Below the pieces are notes generated by a model. It searched no databases and had not been told where the DNA came from. It was given only the letters and a program-made list of their open reading frames with translations. Position numbers and translations under genes: made by a program. Shown here in pieces: positions 24,467 through 37,185 of a DNA stretch of 52,103 bases (the first letter of the stretch is position 1; every line of letters starts with the position of its first letter). This stretch comes from Acidobacteriota bacterium (lineage in GTDB: Bacteria > Acidobacteriota > Terriglobia > Bryobacterales > Bryobacteraceae). The stretch lies in assembly GCA_023436715.1 (NCBI GenBank), contig JAEZIJ010000222.1:1-52103 (forward strand). Reading direction: 5' to 3'.

Positions 24467-25215
24467 TCGACCTCGACCCCGTTCGCGCGCGGTTTCCCGG
24501 GCGGCAGATTGTGTGGTTCGACCGCTGCCTTACGACCATGACGGAGGCGGAAAAACTGGCGTGCGACGGATGCCCGTCGGGGACGGTGGCCGGAGCGGAA
24601 GAGCAGACGGCGGGGCACGGCCGGCACGGGCACTCGTGGCATTCCGAACACGGCACGGGCCTCTACGTCTCGATTGTGCTGCGGCTCGAGATGCCGGATG
24701 AGAGCATCCCCGTGCTGTCGCTGGCACTCGGCCTCGCCGCGGCCGAGGCGATTGCACGCGCGACGGGCATCGCCTGCGATCTCCGCTGGCCCAATGACGT
24801 ACTGATCGGCGAAAAGAAGTGCGCAGGCATCATGGCGGAGGCGGAGGGCGCGGCGTACGTCGCCGGCATCGGCATCAACGTGAATCAATCGGAGTTTCCG
24901 GCAGACCTTTCGGGAATAGCGACGTCGTTGCGCGCCGCGTCGGGGAAGACACACTCGCGCGAGCAGATCCTGATTCACCTGCTCGAATGCGTGGACAGCT
25001 TCACGAAGATGCTGGTGGAAGGCGGAAGAGAGCCGGTGCTGCGCGCGTTCTCTCGCGCTTCGAGCTACGTGAAGGGCAAGCAGGTTGTTGTGGAACAGCG
25101 CGGGGGCTCGATTGCGGGCACGACTGACGGGCTCGACCCGATGGGCTTCCTTTATGTGCGCCAGCCGAACGGAGAAAGAACGTTGATCCTCGCCGGGGGA
25201 GTACGGCCGGCTTAG
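24463..25215 (+). CDS. birA: Biotin--[acetyl-CoA-carboxylase] ligase
   Basis: 250 residues from the ATG at 24463, which overlaps the nadC stop (ATGA). It attaches biotin to acetyl-CoA carboxylase via biotinyl-AMP. The ligase core is seen in DRCLTTMTEAEKL, the adenylate loop GRHGHSWHSEHGTGLYVSIVL (in the position of GRGRxGRxW), LRWPNDVLIGEKKCAGIMAE and GIGINVNQSEFP, with a small SH3-like C-terminal domain (about 200-250). The first loop reads AGHGRHGHSW, slightly divergent. No N-terminal DNA-binding wing is present, so it is the monofunctional type and should not act as a bio-operon repressor. Confidence 0.92.
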   Translation: MIDLDPVRARFPGRQIVWFDRCLTTMTEAEKLACDGCPSGTVAGAEEQTAGHGRHGHSWHSEHGTGLYVSIVLRLEMPDESIPVLSLALGLAAAEAIARATGIACDLRWPNDVLIGEKKCAGIMAEAEGAAYVAGIGINVNQSEFPADLSGIATSLRAASGKTHSREQILIHLLECVDSFTKMLVEGGREPVLRAFSRASSYVKGKQVVVEQRGGSIAGTTDGLDPMGFLYVRQPNGERTLILAGGVRPA

Positions 25216-25222
25216 GGCATCT

Positions 25223-25993
25223 ATGCTTCTGGCACTCGATGTAGGTAATACAAACGTCACCATCGGCGTTTTGGAGAACAGCAGTCTGATCGCGCACTGG
25301 CGGCTGCGGACGAACCACCAGCAGACCGCCGACGAGTGGGGCATCCTCCTTCGCAATCTGTTTGCACTCTCGTCGCTGGACCTCGCGCGCATCGACGGCG
25401 TGATCATCGCCAGCGTGGTGCCGCCGCTCGATTCCACGCTCGCGGCGATGTCGGCGCACTATTTCAATACCGCGCCGATGTTCGTTGAGGCCAATACCGA
25501 CACCGGCCTGCGGATCTGCTATGAACACCCGCAGGAGGTCGGCGCCGACCGCGTGGTGAACAGCGTGGCCGCATTCAAAAAGTATGGCGGCCCGTGCGTC
25601 ATTGTGGACCTGGGCACGGCCATCACCTTCGACGCGGTTTCCGCCAATGCGGAGTACCTGGGCGGCCTGATATGCCCGGGCATCACGATTTCCATGGAGG
25701 CATTGTTCTCCAGAACCGCGCGGCTGCCGAAGGTGGATGTGCGCGAACCGGCGAAGCTGATCGGGACGAACACCGTGGGCAGCATGCAGTCCGGCATCTA
25801 CTACGGCGCAATCGGAATGATTGACGGGATTATCGAGCGCCTGTTGGCGGAGATGGGGCCGGATACGCGCCTGATTGCGACTGGGGGGCAGGCGCGGCTG
25901 ATCGTGCGCGGCTCGCGCTACCTGAAACAGGTGGACGAAGACCTCACGCTGGAAGGCCTGGAGATGATCTGGACGCGAAACCGCCGGCAATGA
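25223..25993 (+). CDS. coaX: Type III pantothenate kinase
   Basis: 256 residues, starting seven bases after birA. It phosphorylates pantothenate, the first step to coenzyme A. ASKHA-fold signatures are complete: MLLALDVGNTNVTIGVLE (phosphate 1), HPQEVGADRVVNSVAAF, CVIVDLGTAITFDAVS (phosphate 2) and GLICPGITISMEALFSRTARLP, with LIATGGQARLI near the C-terminus. BirA and CoaX are frequent neighbours in many bacteria. Its stop overlaps the next gene by four bases. Confidence 0.96.
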   Translation: MLLALDVGNTNVTIGVLENSSLIAHWRLRTNHQQTADEWGILLRNLFALSSLDLARIDGVIIASVVPPLDSTLAAMSAHYFNTAPMFVEANTDTGLRICYEHPQEVGADRVVNSVAAFKKYGGPCVIVDLGTAITFDAVSANAEYLGGLICPGITISMEALFSRTARLPKVDVREPAKLIGTNTVGSMQSGIYYGAIGMIDGIIERLLAEMGPDTRLIATGGQARLIVRGSRYLKQVDEDLTLEGLEMIWTRNRRQ

Positions 25994-26673
25994 CGGACGA
26001 ATTCTGGTCCGGCAACTACTTCAACTACTTCACGGAAATCGAGGAGCATTTCCAGAAGGCGCGGGGCTCGGGCCTGTTTCTGCTTTCGCCGCTCGATTGG
26101 GCGCTGATCGAGAGTTGGAAGGGCGCGGAGGTGCCGATCGAGGCGGCGCTGCGCGGCATTGACGCAGCGTTCGAGAAGTGGCGCGGCCGGAAATCGAAAA
26201 TTCAGATGATTAATTCGCTGGCCTACTGCGCGCAGGCAGTGCTGGAACAGGCGCAGTTGATGGCCGGGAATGCTCCGGCAGCGGCGAGCGCGAAGACGCC
26301 GGCGCCGCCATTCGGGATCGAGGATCTTCGCTCGTATCTGGAATCGAATGCCGCGCAGGTTCGCAAGGCGGGCTTGGACGAGATCGCGGTTGCGCTCGAC
26401 CGGCTCACCGCGGATGTCGAAACGCAATACCGCGATTTGGAGAACCTGGAACGGCGGCTGACGGCGCTCGAAGACAAGATGATCGCCGCGGGCCGCGCCG
26501 CTCAGTCCGAAGAGGACGTGCTTGCCGCGCGGCGCGAGTTCGATTTGCAGCTTCGCCCTTATCGCGGCAAGATGAACGCCGGGCAGATCGCGATTCTCGA
26601 GAAGCAGTTCCTCGACCGGCGGCTGCTGGAAGCGGCGGGCCTGCCGCGGCTGAGCCTGTTTTATCTGCGGTGA
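25990..26673 (+). CDS. Conserved-looking hypothetical protein at the end of the valS-coaX operon
   Basis: 227 residues, start overlapping the coaX stop. I do not recognise a named family. The N-terminus (WSGNYFNYFTEIEEHFQKARG, SPLDWALIESWKG) is acidic and aromatic-rich. After a proline/alanine linker (about 93-108) the middle and C-terminus are mainly helical with heptad-like runs (LDRLTADVETQYRDLENLERRL), suggesting a coiled coil. It closes with FLDRRLLEAAGLPRLSLFYL. It has no signal peptide or membrane segment. Tight coupling to coaX supports that it is expressed. Confidence 0.75.
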   Translation: MTDEFWSGNYFNYFTEIEEHFQKARGSGLFLLSPLDWALIESWKGAEVPIEAALRGIDAAFEKWRGRKSKIQMINSLAYCAQAVLEQAQLMAGNAPAAASAKTPAPPFGIEDLRSYLESNAAQVRKAGLDEIAVALDRLTADVETQYRDLENLERRLTALEDKMIAAGRAAQSEEDVLAARREFDLQLRPYRGKMNAGQIAILEKQFLDRRLLEAAGLPRLSLFYLR

Positions 26674-26684
26674 TTCCTGCCGGT

Positions 26685-26713
26685 TTGACAAGCACCTCTT
26701 GTCACTCTACACT
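26685..26713 (+). promoter_or_regulatory. Strong promoter of higBA (TTGACA - 17 bp - TACACT)
   Basis: A perfect -35 TTGACA at 26685-26690 and a good -10 TACACT at 26708-26713, with the ideal 17-bp spacer. The start site would fall at about 26720, on or beside the preferred TTG start of the toxin. Confidence 0.75.
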
Positions 26714-26719
26714 CGTTGT

Positions 26720-26995
26720 TTGATTCGGAGCTTTCGACATCGAGGCTTGAAGCGGCTGTGGGCCGGCGATCCGAGTCGAGTCAGTGCGGCTTTGAGAGGA
26801 CGTCTCGAAAACATACTATCCGTCTTAGATGCAGCCGCCAATGCGGCGGACCTCGATCTGCCGGGATACCGCTTGCATGCTCTGAAAGGAGAGATGAAGG
26901 GGTTTTGGTCCGTGACAGTGAGCGGCAATTGGCGGGTCACCTTCCGAATCGAGGCAGGAAACGTATTCGATGTCGATCTCACGGATTATCACTAG
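26720..26995 (+). CDS. higB: HigB/RelE-type mRNA interferase toxin
   Basis: 91 residues if translation begins at TTG 26720, giving LIRSFRHRGLKRLWAGD, which matches the usual HigB start. An upstream in-frame TTG at 26699 lies in the promoter. Family features: DLPGYRLHALKGEMKGFWSVTVSGNWRVTFRI and the final VDLTDYH, the RelE-like fold with basic residues used for ribosome-dependent mRNA cleavage. It is followed after nine bases by the antitoxin, the toxin-first order of hig loci. The transcript is probably almost leaderless. Confidence 0.88.
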   Translation: MIRSFRHRGLKRLWAGDPSRVSAALRGRLENILSVLDAAANAADLDLPGYRLHALKGEMKGFWSVTVSGNWRVTFRIEAGNVFDVDLTDYH

Positions 26996-27004
26996 GAGAC
27001 CACC

Positions 27005-27289
27005 GTGCCGATGAAGAATCCACCACATCCCGGGCGCATCGTCAGGCAGGACTGCATAGAACCGCTTGGGCTGACGATTACCGAGGCTGCCACGGCGCTC
27101 GGCGTAACCAGGCAGACGCTCAACAATCTGGTGAACGGGAAATCCGGGATCTCGCCGGAGATGGCGGTGCGCCTGTCGAAGGCATTCGGCGGAAGCCCGG
27201 AGATGTGGCTGCGCCTCCAGGCCAACTATGACTTGGCGCAGGTTCATCAAGATGAAATCGAGGTACGACGATATCGGCGGGCCTCCTGA
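27005..27289 (+). CDS. higA: HigA-type helix-turn-helix antitoxin
   Basis: 94 residues from GTG 27005 (ATG 27011 is an alternative). AGGAG lies six bases before the GTG. The family start PPHPGRIVRQDCIEPLGLTITEAATALGV is followed by the HTH (RQTLNNLVNGKSGISPEMAVRLSKAF, then EMWLRLQANYDL). It should neutralise HigB and repress the shared promoter. HigBA pairs stabilise genomic islands or act in stress; no mobile-element signs are adjacent here. Confidence 0.92.
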   Translation: MPMKNPPHPGRIVRQDCIEPLGLTITEAATALGVTRQTLNNLVNGKSGISPEMAVRLSKAFGGSPEMWLRLQANYDLAQVHQDEIEVRRYRRAS

Positions 27290-27298
27290 GGCCCGATT

Positions 27299-27784
27299 TC
27301 AGACGCCTGAGAGCATCCAGTAGAGATACCCAATCGCTGCAGCCTGCGCTGCCCATAACACAATGCCGCCCGCAGTCCACAGCGGATTATCTCTCCTCGT
27401 GGCGTTCCGAACCAGCGTCACCATGCCGATTACCGCCAAGGGACCGAGCATAAGCAACCACAGCGCGGCACCCGCGCTGAAATCAGCGACGATTCCCTGC
27501 ACCCATGCGAAGTAGTGGCATGCCAGGAGTATCTCGGCGGTTGCGATGAACGCGACCATCCTTCTGGAATCCAGGTGCAGGCGATACGCCCCAAGCACAA
27601 GAAGAGCGAGTCCGGCCAATACCAGCAACGAAACGCAGCCGCTGAGTATCGCTTCCGACGTTGCGCCGCTCACGTCTGACGAAAGCAGCACCTGCAAGAG
27701 ACTAAACGTTACTAGGGGTGCGATGCATAGCAGCAACATGCCATACGAGAGGAGCCAGATGGGCCTGATGCGGTTCAATGGCAT
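27299..27784 (-). CDS. Small integral membrane protein of unknown function
   Basis: 161 residues from the ATG at 27784; an in-frame start at 27814 adds ten residues. Five hydrophobic segments are visible (WLLSYGMLLLCIAPLVTF; AILSGCVSLLVLAGLALLVL; MVAFIATAEILLACHYF; ALWLLMLGPLAVIGMVTLV; WTAGGIVLWAAQAAAIGYLY). It has no motif I recognise. It lies opposite and just after higA (nine bases between the stops) and is transcribed alone. Confident as a membrane protein, unknown as to role. Confidence 0.6.
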   Translation of the reverse strand: MPLNRIRPIWLLSYGMLLLCIAPLVTFSLLQVLLSSDVSGATSEAILSGCVSLLVLAGLALLVLGAYRLHLDSRRMVAFIATAEILLACHYFAWVQGIVADFSAGAALWLLMLGPLAVIGMVTLVRNATRRDNPLWTAGGIVLWAAQAAAIGYLYWMLSGV

Positions 27785-27855
27785 ATTCCGAAAACGAATA
27801 TAGCAGGGCAACACAGTCCGGCGCGCTGCTATGCCAATGAAAGTCCATCCATGTT

Positions 27856-27885
27856 TTCGACCATCCGGGCCTCATTCGCTACACT
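27856..27885 (+). promoter_or_regulatory. Probable promoter of the trehalose synthase gene
   Basis: TTCGAC at 27856-27861 and TACACT at 27880-27885, 18 bp apart. The -10 matches that of higBA. The start site would be near 27892, before AAGGAG (27891-27896) and the GTG start at 27907. Confidence 0.35.
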
Positions 27886-27906
27886 GAGTGAAGGAGTATC
27901 CTCGGA

Positions 27907-31281
<3,375 letters not shown>

Positions 31282-31353
31282 GCGGTGAAAGGGACGGTGG
31301 TTCGGGAGCTTACCTGACCGCGTCACGCCGCTTTTCCGCACGACGATCAGGGC

Positions 31354-31689
31354 CTAGGGTGACAATATCAGCACAGCCCGGTCGGGGTCGTCCAGGAACT
31401 CCGTGACCCGAATTGCCTGCCCTCGGATCAGGCGTTCAGCGACCGCAGTCGGATAGTCGCAACCGCGCAGCCATATGACTTTGGGAGGCGGGCCAAAAGT
31501 GGTCGCAAGTTCATAGAAGTCCGCATCCGCGGTCAGAATTGAGTAATCACCGGCCTTGGCGTGCTGCCAGATGCTCATGTCCGGAGACCTGAGCAATCCC
31601 TCAAGTGCTACGTGAGTGGAGCCGGGGAAGAGGTCAGCCAGCCTCTCGACGAGGCGTCGAGACAGGTTTTCATCCAGCAGCAATTTCAC
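31354..31689 (-). CDS. DUF5615 PIN-like protein, probable toxin
   Basis: 111 residues. KLLLDENLSRRLVERLADLFPGSTHV and YSILTADADFYELATTFG are the acidic motifs of the DUF5615 (Mut7-C-like, PIN-fold) group; IWLRGCDYPTAVAERLI completes it. It overlaps the DUF433 gene by four bases, the usual toxin-antitoxin-like pairing. RNase activity is expected from fold only. Confidence 0.85.
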   Translation of the reverse strand: MKLLLDENLSRRLVERLADLFPGSTHVALEGLLRSPDMSIWQHAKAGDYSILTADADFYELATTFGPPPKVIWLRGCDYPTAVAERLIRGQAIRVTEFLDDPDRAVLILSP

Positions 31690-31898
31690 AGGGCGACCCG
31701 CCGTCCGACTCGGGCGGCGTAATCGTAGATAGCCCGAAAGTCCTCATGCTCCAACTCGGGATAGTCGCCAATGATCTGCTCTTCACTCATGCCCGCCGCG
31801 AGCCAGCCGAGCACGTCCCAAACCGTGATGCGCAACCCCCGGATGCAGGCTTGGCCGGACCGCTTGCCTGGTTCAATTGTGATGCGATTACCGTCCAT
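31686..31898 (-). CDS. DUF433 family probable antitoxin
   Basis: 70 residues. RITIEPGKRSGQACIRGLRITVWDVLGWLAAGMSEEQIIGDYPEL is the DUF433 winged-helix-like domain (IxxGKPxIRGxRItV pattern, here SGQACIRGLRIT). Upstream partner of the DUF5615 gene and presumably its antitoxin and repressor. The start ATG at 31898 overlaps no other gene; 158 bases lie between it and divergent nuoC. Confidence 0.88.
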   Translation of the reverse strand: MDGNRITIEPGKRSGQACIRGLRITVWDVLGWLAAGMSEEQIIGDYPELEHEDFRAIYDYAARVGRRVAL

Positions 31899-32056
31899 TG
31901 GTCCTCACGTCAATCTTAGCCCACGGTTATTGCCGCCGGGAGCTGAGTCACTGCCCGCGAGTGATTGAATTTACAACACATCCTTTACTGCGAATCATTT
32001 GAAAATGAGCATTCGCTGTGTTACGGTGGGAATCTTCGTGCGATTCCGGAGTCTAG

Positions 32057-32632
32057 ATGCCTGACGAGCAAAAACCGGCCGCTGGGAAACCGCCCGCGCC
32101 CGCCGCCCCAAAGGCGCCGCCTACCATGGCTGCCACCCCCTGGGAAAGCGAGCTTAGCGGGATGTTGAAGGAGCAGTTCGGCGACCAGATTTCCGAATGC
32201 TCAACGTACCTCGGACAGAATTTTGTTATCGCGAAGCCCGAAGCGGCCATTCCGATTCTCGAGTTCCTCAAGCTGGAAGCCGACTTCGACTATCTGGTTG
32301 ACGTCACCGCGGTGGACTACCCGAAGCGCCCCGAACGCTTCGACGTCGTCTATATCCTTTACAGTTTTGCGCGGAACGAACACGTCCGCGTGAAGACCCG
32401 AATCCCAGACGGTTACAAGCCCCAGACAGCGGTTGGCGCTTATATAACGGCAAACTGGCTGGAGCGTGAAGTATTCGACATGTTCGGGATCGCGTTCGCC
32501 GGCCACCCGGACATGCGCCGCATCCTGATGCCCGAGGATTGGGAGGGCCACCCGCTGCGCAAGGATCGCGCCATCACCGATATGGACAACCGGTGGGTGA
32601 AGGAAAACCTCGGGATCGAGAGCGGACAGTAA
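32057..32632 (+). CDS. nuoC: NADH-quinone oxidoreductase subunit C
   Basis: 191 residues. The connecting-arm subunit of complex I. The core matches the 30-kDa family (DYLVDVTAVDYPKRPERFDVVYIL, VGAYITANWLEREVFDMFGI, GHPDMRRILMPEDWEGHPLRKD). The first 25 residues are an Ala/Pro/Lys-rich tail (PAAGKPPAPAAPKAPP) not usual for NuoC; a second ATG at 32126 would remove it. Not fused to NuoD. First gene of the nuo operon, three bases before nuoD. Confidence 0.95.
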   Translation: MPDEQKPAAGKPPAPAAPKAPPTMAATPWESELSGMLKEQFGDQISECSTYLGQNFVIAKPEAAIPILEFLKLEADFDYLVDVTAVDYPKRPERFDVVYILYSFARNEHVRVKTRIPDGYKPQTAVGAYITANWLEREVFDMFGIAFAGHPDMRRILMPEDWEGHPLRKDRAITDMDNRWVKENLGIESGQ

Positions 32633-32635
32633 CCT

Positions 32636-33745
32636 ATGCCGGAGACCTTCCTTGATTCCACAGAACTGGTCCTGAACATGGGCCCGCAGCACCCGTCCAC
32701 GCACGGCGTGTTGCGCGTGATCGTGAAACTCGACGGCGAGCGGGTGAACGGCACCGAATGCGTGATCGGGTACCTGCATCGGGGCGTGGAGAAGATCGGG
32801 GAAAACCGCAGCTACCAGCAGTTCGCGCCGTATGTGGACCGCATGGATTACGTCGCGGCGGTCTCAAACGGTCTCGGCTATTGCCTGGCGGTGGAGAAAC
32901 TGATCGGCGTGGAAGCCCCGCCGCGCGCCCAGGTAATCCGCGTAATCCTCACCGAATTAAACCGGATCGCCAGCCACCTGCTCTGGCTTGGAACGCACGC
33001 GCTCGACGTCGGCGCCATCACGCCGCTGTTCTACATGATGCGCGAGCGGGAAGAAATCCTTAATATATACGAGAAGTATTGCGGAGCCCGGCTCACTACG
33101 CACGCGTTCCGCATCGGCGGCCTGCAATACGAGTTGTACGAAGGCTTCGAACAGGAAGTTAAGGCGGCCTGCGACTTTATCGCGCCAAAGATCGAAGAGT
33201 ACGAGACGCTGCTGACCGGCAATCGCATCTGGGCGGGCCGGTTGAAGGGCATCGGCATACTGAACGCCGAGGATTGTAAGCAGTACGGAGTGACCGGCCC
33301 GATGCTGCGCGCCGCCGGGGTCAAGTGGGACCTGCGCAAAGCAAAGCCCTACTCCGGCTACGAGCAGTACGACTTCGACATTCCCACCGGGCAAAACGGC
33401 GACACGTTCGACCGGTACAAGGTGCGCATGGAGGAGATGCGCCAGTCGATCCGGATCGTGCGCCAGGCCGTCGAGCGCATCCCTGAAGGCCCGATCATGG
33501 GGAAGGTGCCCAAGGTGGTGAAGCCGCCGGTGGGCGAGGTCTATGTTGCGATCGAAGCGCCGAAGGGGGAACTGGGCTATTTCATCGTGAGCGACGGAAC
33601 CCCGCAGCCGTACCGCGTGCGTGTCCGGCCGCCTTCATTCGTCCATTTGCAGGCTCTGGACAAGATGGCGCGCGGCGCCCTGGTGGCGGATCTGGTGGCA
33701 ATCATCGGCACAACGGATATCGTGCTTGGAGAAGTGGATCGGTAG
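32636..33745 (+). CDS. nuoD: NADH-quinone oxidoreductase subunit D
   Basis: 369 residues. The 49-kDa subunit that forms the quinone pocket with NuoB. LVLNMGPQHPSTHGVLRVIV opens the chain; GYLHRGVEKIGENRSYQQFAPYVDRMDYV, ELNRIASHLLWLGTHALDVGA, TPLFYMMREREEIL and the carboxy end with GELGYFIVSDGTPQPYRVRVRPPSF, ending in GTTDIVLGEVDR, are all conserved. The quinone-site His of QHPSTHG is present. NuoB, its direct partner, is not encoded in the operon. Confidence 0.98.
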   Translation: MPETFLDSTELVLNMGPQHPSTHGVLRVIVKLDGERVNGTECVIGYLHRGVEKIGENRSYQQFAPYVDRMDYVAAVSNGLGYCLAVEKLIGVEAPPRAQVIRVILTELNRIASHLLWLGTHALDVGAITPLFYMMREREEILNIYEKYCGARLTTHAFRIGGLQYELYEGFEQEVKAACDFIAPKIEEYETLLTGNRIWAGRLKGIGILNAEDCKQYGVTGPMLRAAGVKWDLRKAKPYSGYEQYDFDIPTGQNGDTFDRYKVRMEEMRQSIRIVRQAVERIPEGPIMGKVPKVVKPPVGEVYVAIEAPKGELGYFIVSDGTPQPYRVRVRPPSFVHLQALDKMARGALVADLVAIIGTTDIVLGEVDR

Positions 33746-33753
33746 GAGGGGTA

Positions 33754-34209
33754 ATGCGGAAACTGCTCAGAACCATTTTCCTGATCGACCTCATCGAGGG
33801 CCTGTGGGTCACGTTCCACTATCAGCGCCCCAAGTACATGGTCACCGAGCAGTACCCGGCCGAGCGGCCTAAGGTCGCCGAGCGGTATCGCGGCGCCCCG
33901 AGGCTGAATACGAATCCGGAAACCGGGGAGACGCTCTGCATCGCGTGCAATTTGTGCGCGCTGGCGTGCCCGGAGAAGCTGATTGTCGTTTCGAGCGAGC
34001 GCAATGAGAAGACCAGGCGCAAGGAATTGACGACGTTTACTTACGATACGTCGCGGTGCATGTTCTGCGGACTGTGCGAGGATGCGTGCCCGGTGGATGC
34101 GCTGGAGCTGTCGCAGGATTTCGAGTTGGCCAGTTATTCCCGGGAAGGCGCGATTTGGGACCGGCAGATGTTGGAGGAAGGCCCCAAACCCACGAAGTAC
34201 AAGTTTTGA
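33754..34209 (+). CDS. nuoI: NADH-quinone oxidoreductase subunit I
   Basis: 151 residues. Carries the two [4Fe-4S] clusters N6a and N6b: CIACNLCALACP (C62, C65, C68, C72) and CMFCGLCEDACP (C102, C105, C108, C112). The N-terminal amphipathic part (LLRTIFLIDLIEGLWVTFHY) sits on the membrane arm. AIWDRQMLEEG is a usual ending motif. Eight bases after nuoD. Confidence 0.97.
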   Translation: MRKLLRTIFLIDLIEGLWVTFHYQRPKYMVTEQYPAERPKVAERYRGAPRLNTNPETGETLCIACNLCALACPEKLIVVSSERNEKTRRKELTTFTYDTSRCMFCGLCEDACPVDALELSQDFELASYSREGAIWDRQMLEEGPKPTKYKF

Positions 34210-34230
34210 GCGAGCTGCGTCCTACGTCCC

Positions 34231-34734
34231 ATGTGGATTGACACGTTTTTCTTTTATTTTTTTGCACTGCTGGTGCTTGGCGGCGGTATCGCAACCATCA
34301 CCCGCAGGAGCGGCATACACAGCGCGATTTCGCTGATCGTTTCGCTTATCGGCGTCGCAGGGCTGTTCCTGCTGCAGCACGCGGAGTTTCTGTTCGCGGT
34401 GCAGATCGTGCTGTATGTCGGCGGGATCATGGTGCTGTTCCTGTTCGTCATCATGCTGGTAAACCTTGACGAGGCGGCGAAACTGCGGCAGTTCAACCGG
34501 CAGTGGTTGATTGCCATTGCGGCCGTGCTGGCTGTGGGGGCAGAGGTGGTCTGGTTCCTGAGCAAGCCGCTCCAGCTTCCTCCCGCGGTTCCGGCGGCGC
34601 ATGGCGAACCGGGCAACGTTCAACGTGTGGCGGATGTGTTGTTTTCCCAGTACCTGCTGCCGTTCGAGATCGCTTCCCTATTGCTGCTGGCGGCGGTGGT
34701 CGGCTCGGTCGTGATGGCGAAGAAGAGGGTTTGA
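34231..34734 (+). CDS. nuoJ: NADH-quinone oxidoreductase subunit J
   Basis: 167 residues with five hydrophobic segments. FFYFFALLVLGGGIATITRRSGIHSAISLI and EFLFAVQIVLYVGGIMVLFLFVIMLVNL match NuoJ, including the pi-bulge helix region (YVGGIMVLFLFVIML). Membrane-arm subunit at the quinone-module interface. One base before nuoK. Confidence 0.95.
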   Translation: MWIDTFFFYFFALLVLGGGIATITRRSGIHSAISLIVSLIGVAGLFLLQHAEFLFAVQIVLYVGGIMVLFLFVIMLVNLDEAAKLRQFNRQWLIAIAAVLAVGAEVVWFLSKPLQLPPAVPAAHGEPGNVQRVADVLFSQYLLPFEIASLLLLAAVVGSVVMAKKRV

Positions 34735-34735
34735 C

Positions 34736-35044
34736 ATGCATCCGATTACGACGGCACACTATCTGATACTCAGCGCCGCGCTCCTCATTATCGGCACCAT
34801 CGGCGTGCTGACCCGCCGGAACATCATCATTGTCCTGATGTCGATCGAGCTGATCCTGAACGCGGTGAACATCAATCTCGTCGCTTTCTCCCGCCATTAC
34901 CAGCACGTCACCGGGCAGGTGTTCGCGATCTTCGTGATTGCGGTGGCGGTGGCGGAAGCGGCCGTGGGCCTGGGCATCCTGATCGCTCTGTTCCGGAACA
35001 AAGAGACCGTGCAAACCGATGAGATCGAGCTTTTGAAGTGGTGA
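34736..35044 (+). CDS. nuoK: NADH-quinone oxidoreductase subunit K
   Basis: 102 residues, three membrane helices. GVLTRRNIIIVLMSIELILNAVNINLVAF contains the conserved membrane glutamate (SIELILNA), and FVIAVAVAEAAVGLGILIALFRN carries the second (VAEAAVGL). Both take part in the proton path. Starts with ATG two bases after the nuoJ stop; four bases before nuoL. Confidence 0.97.
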   Translation: MHPITTAHYLILSAALLIIGTIGVLTRRNIIIVLMSIELILNAVNINLVAFSRHYQHVTGQVFAIFVIAVAVAEAAVGLGILIALFRNKETVQTDEIELLKW

Positions 35045-35048
35045 CACG

Positions 35049-37181
<2,133 letters not shown>

Positions 37182-37185
37182 CTCC

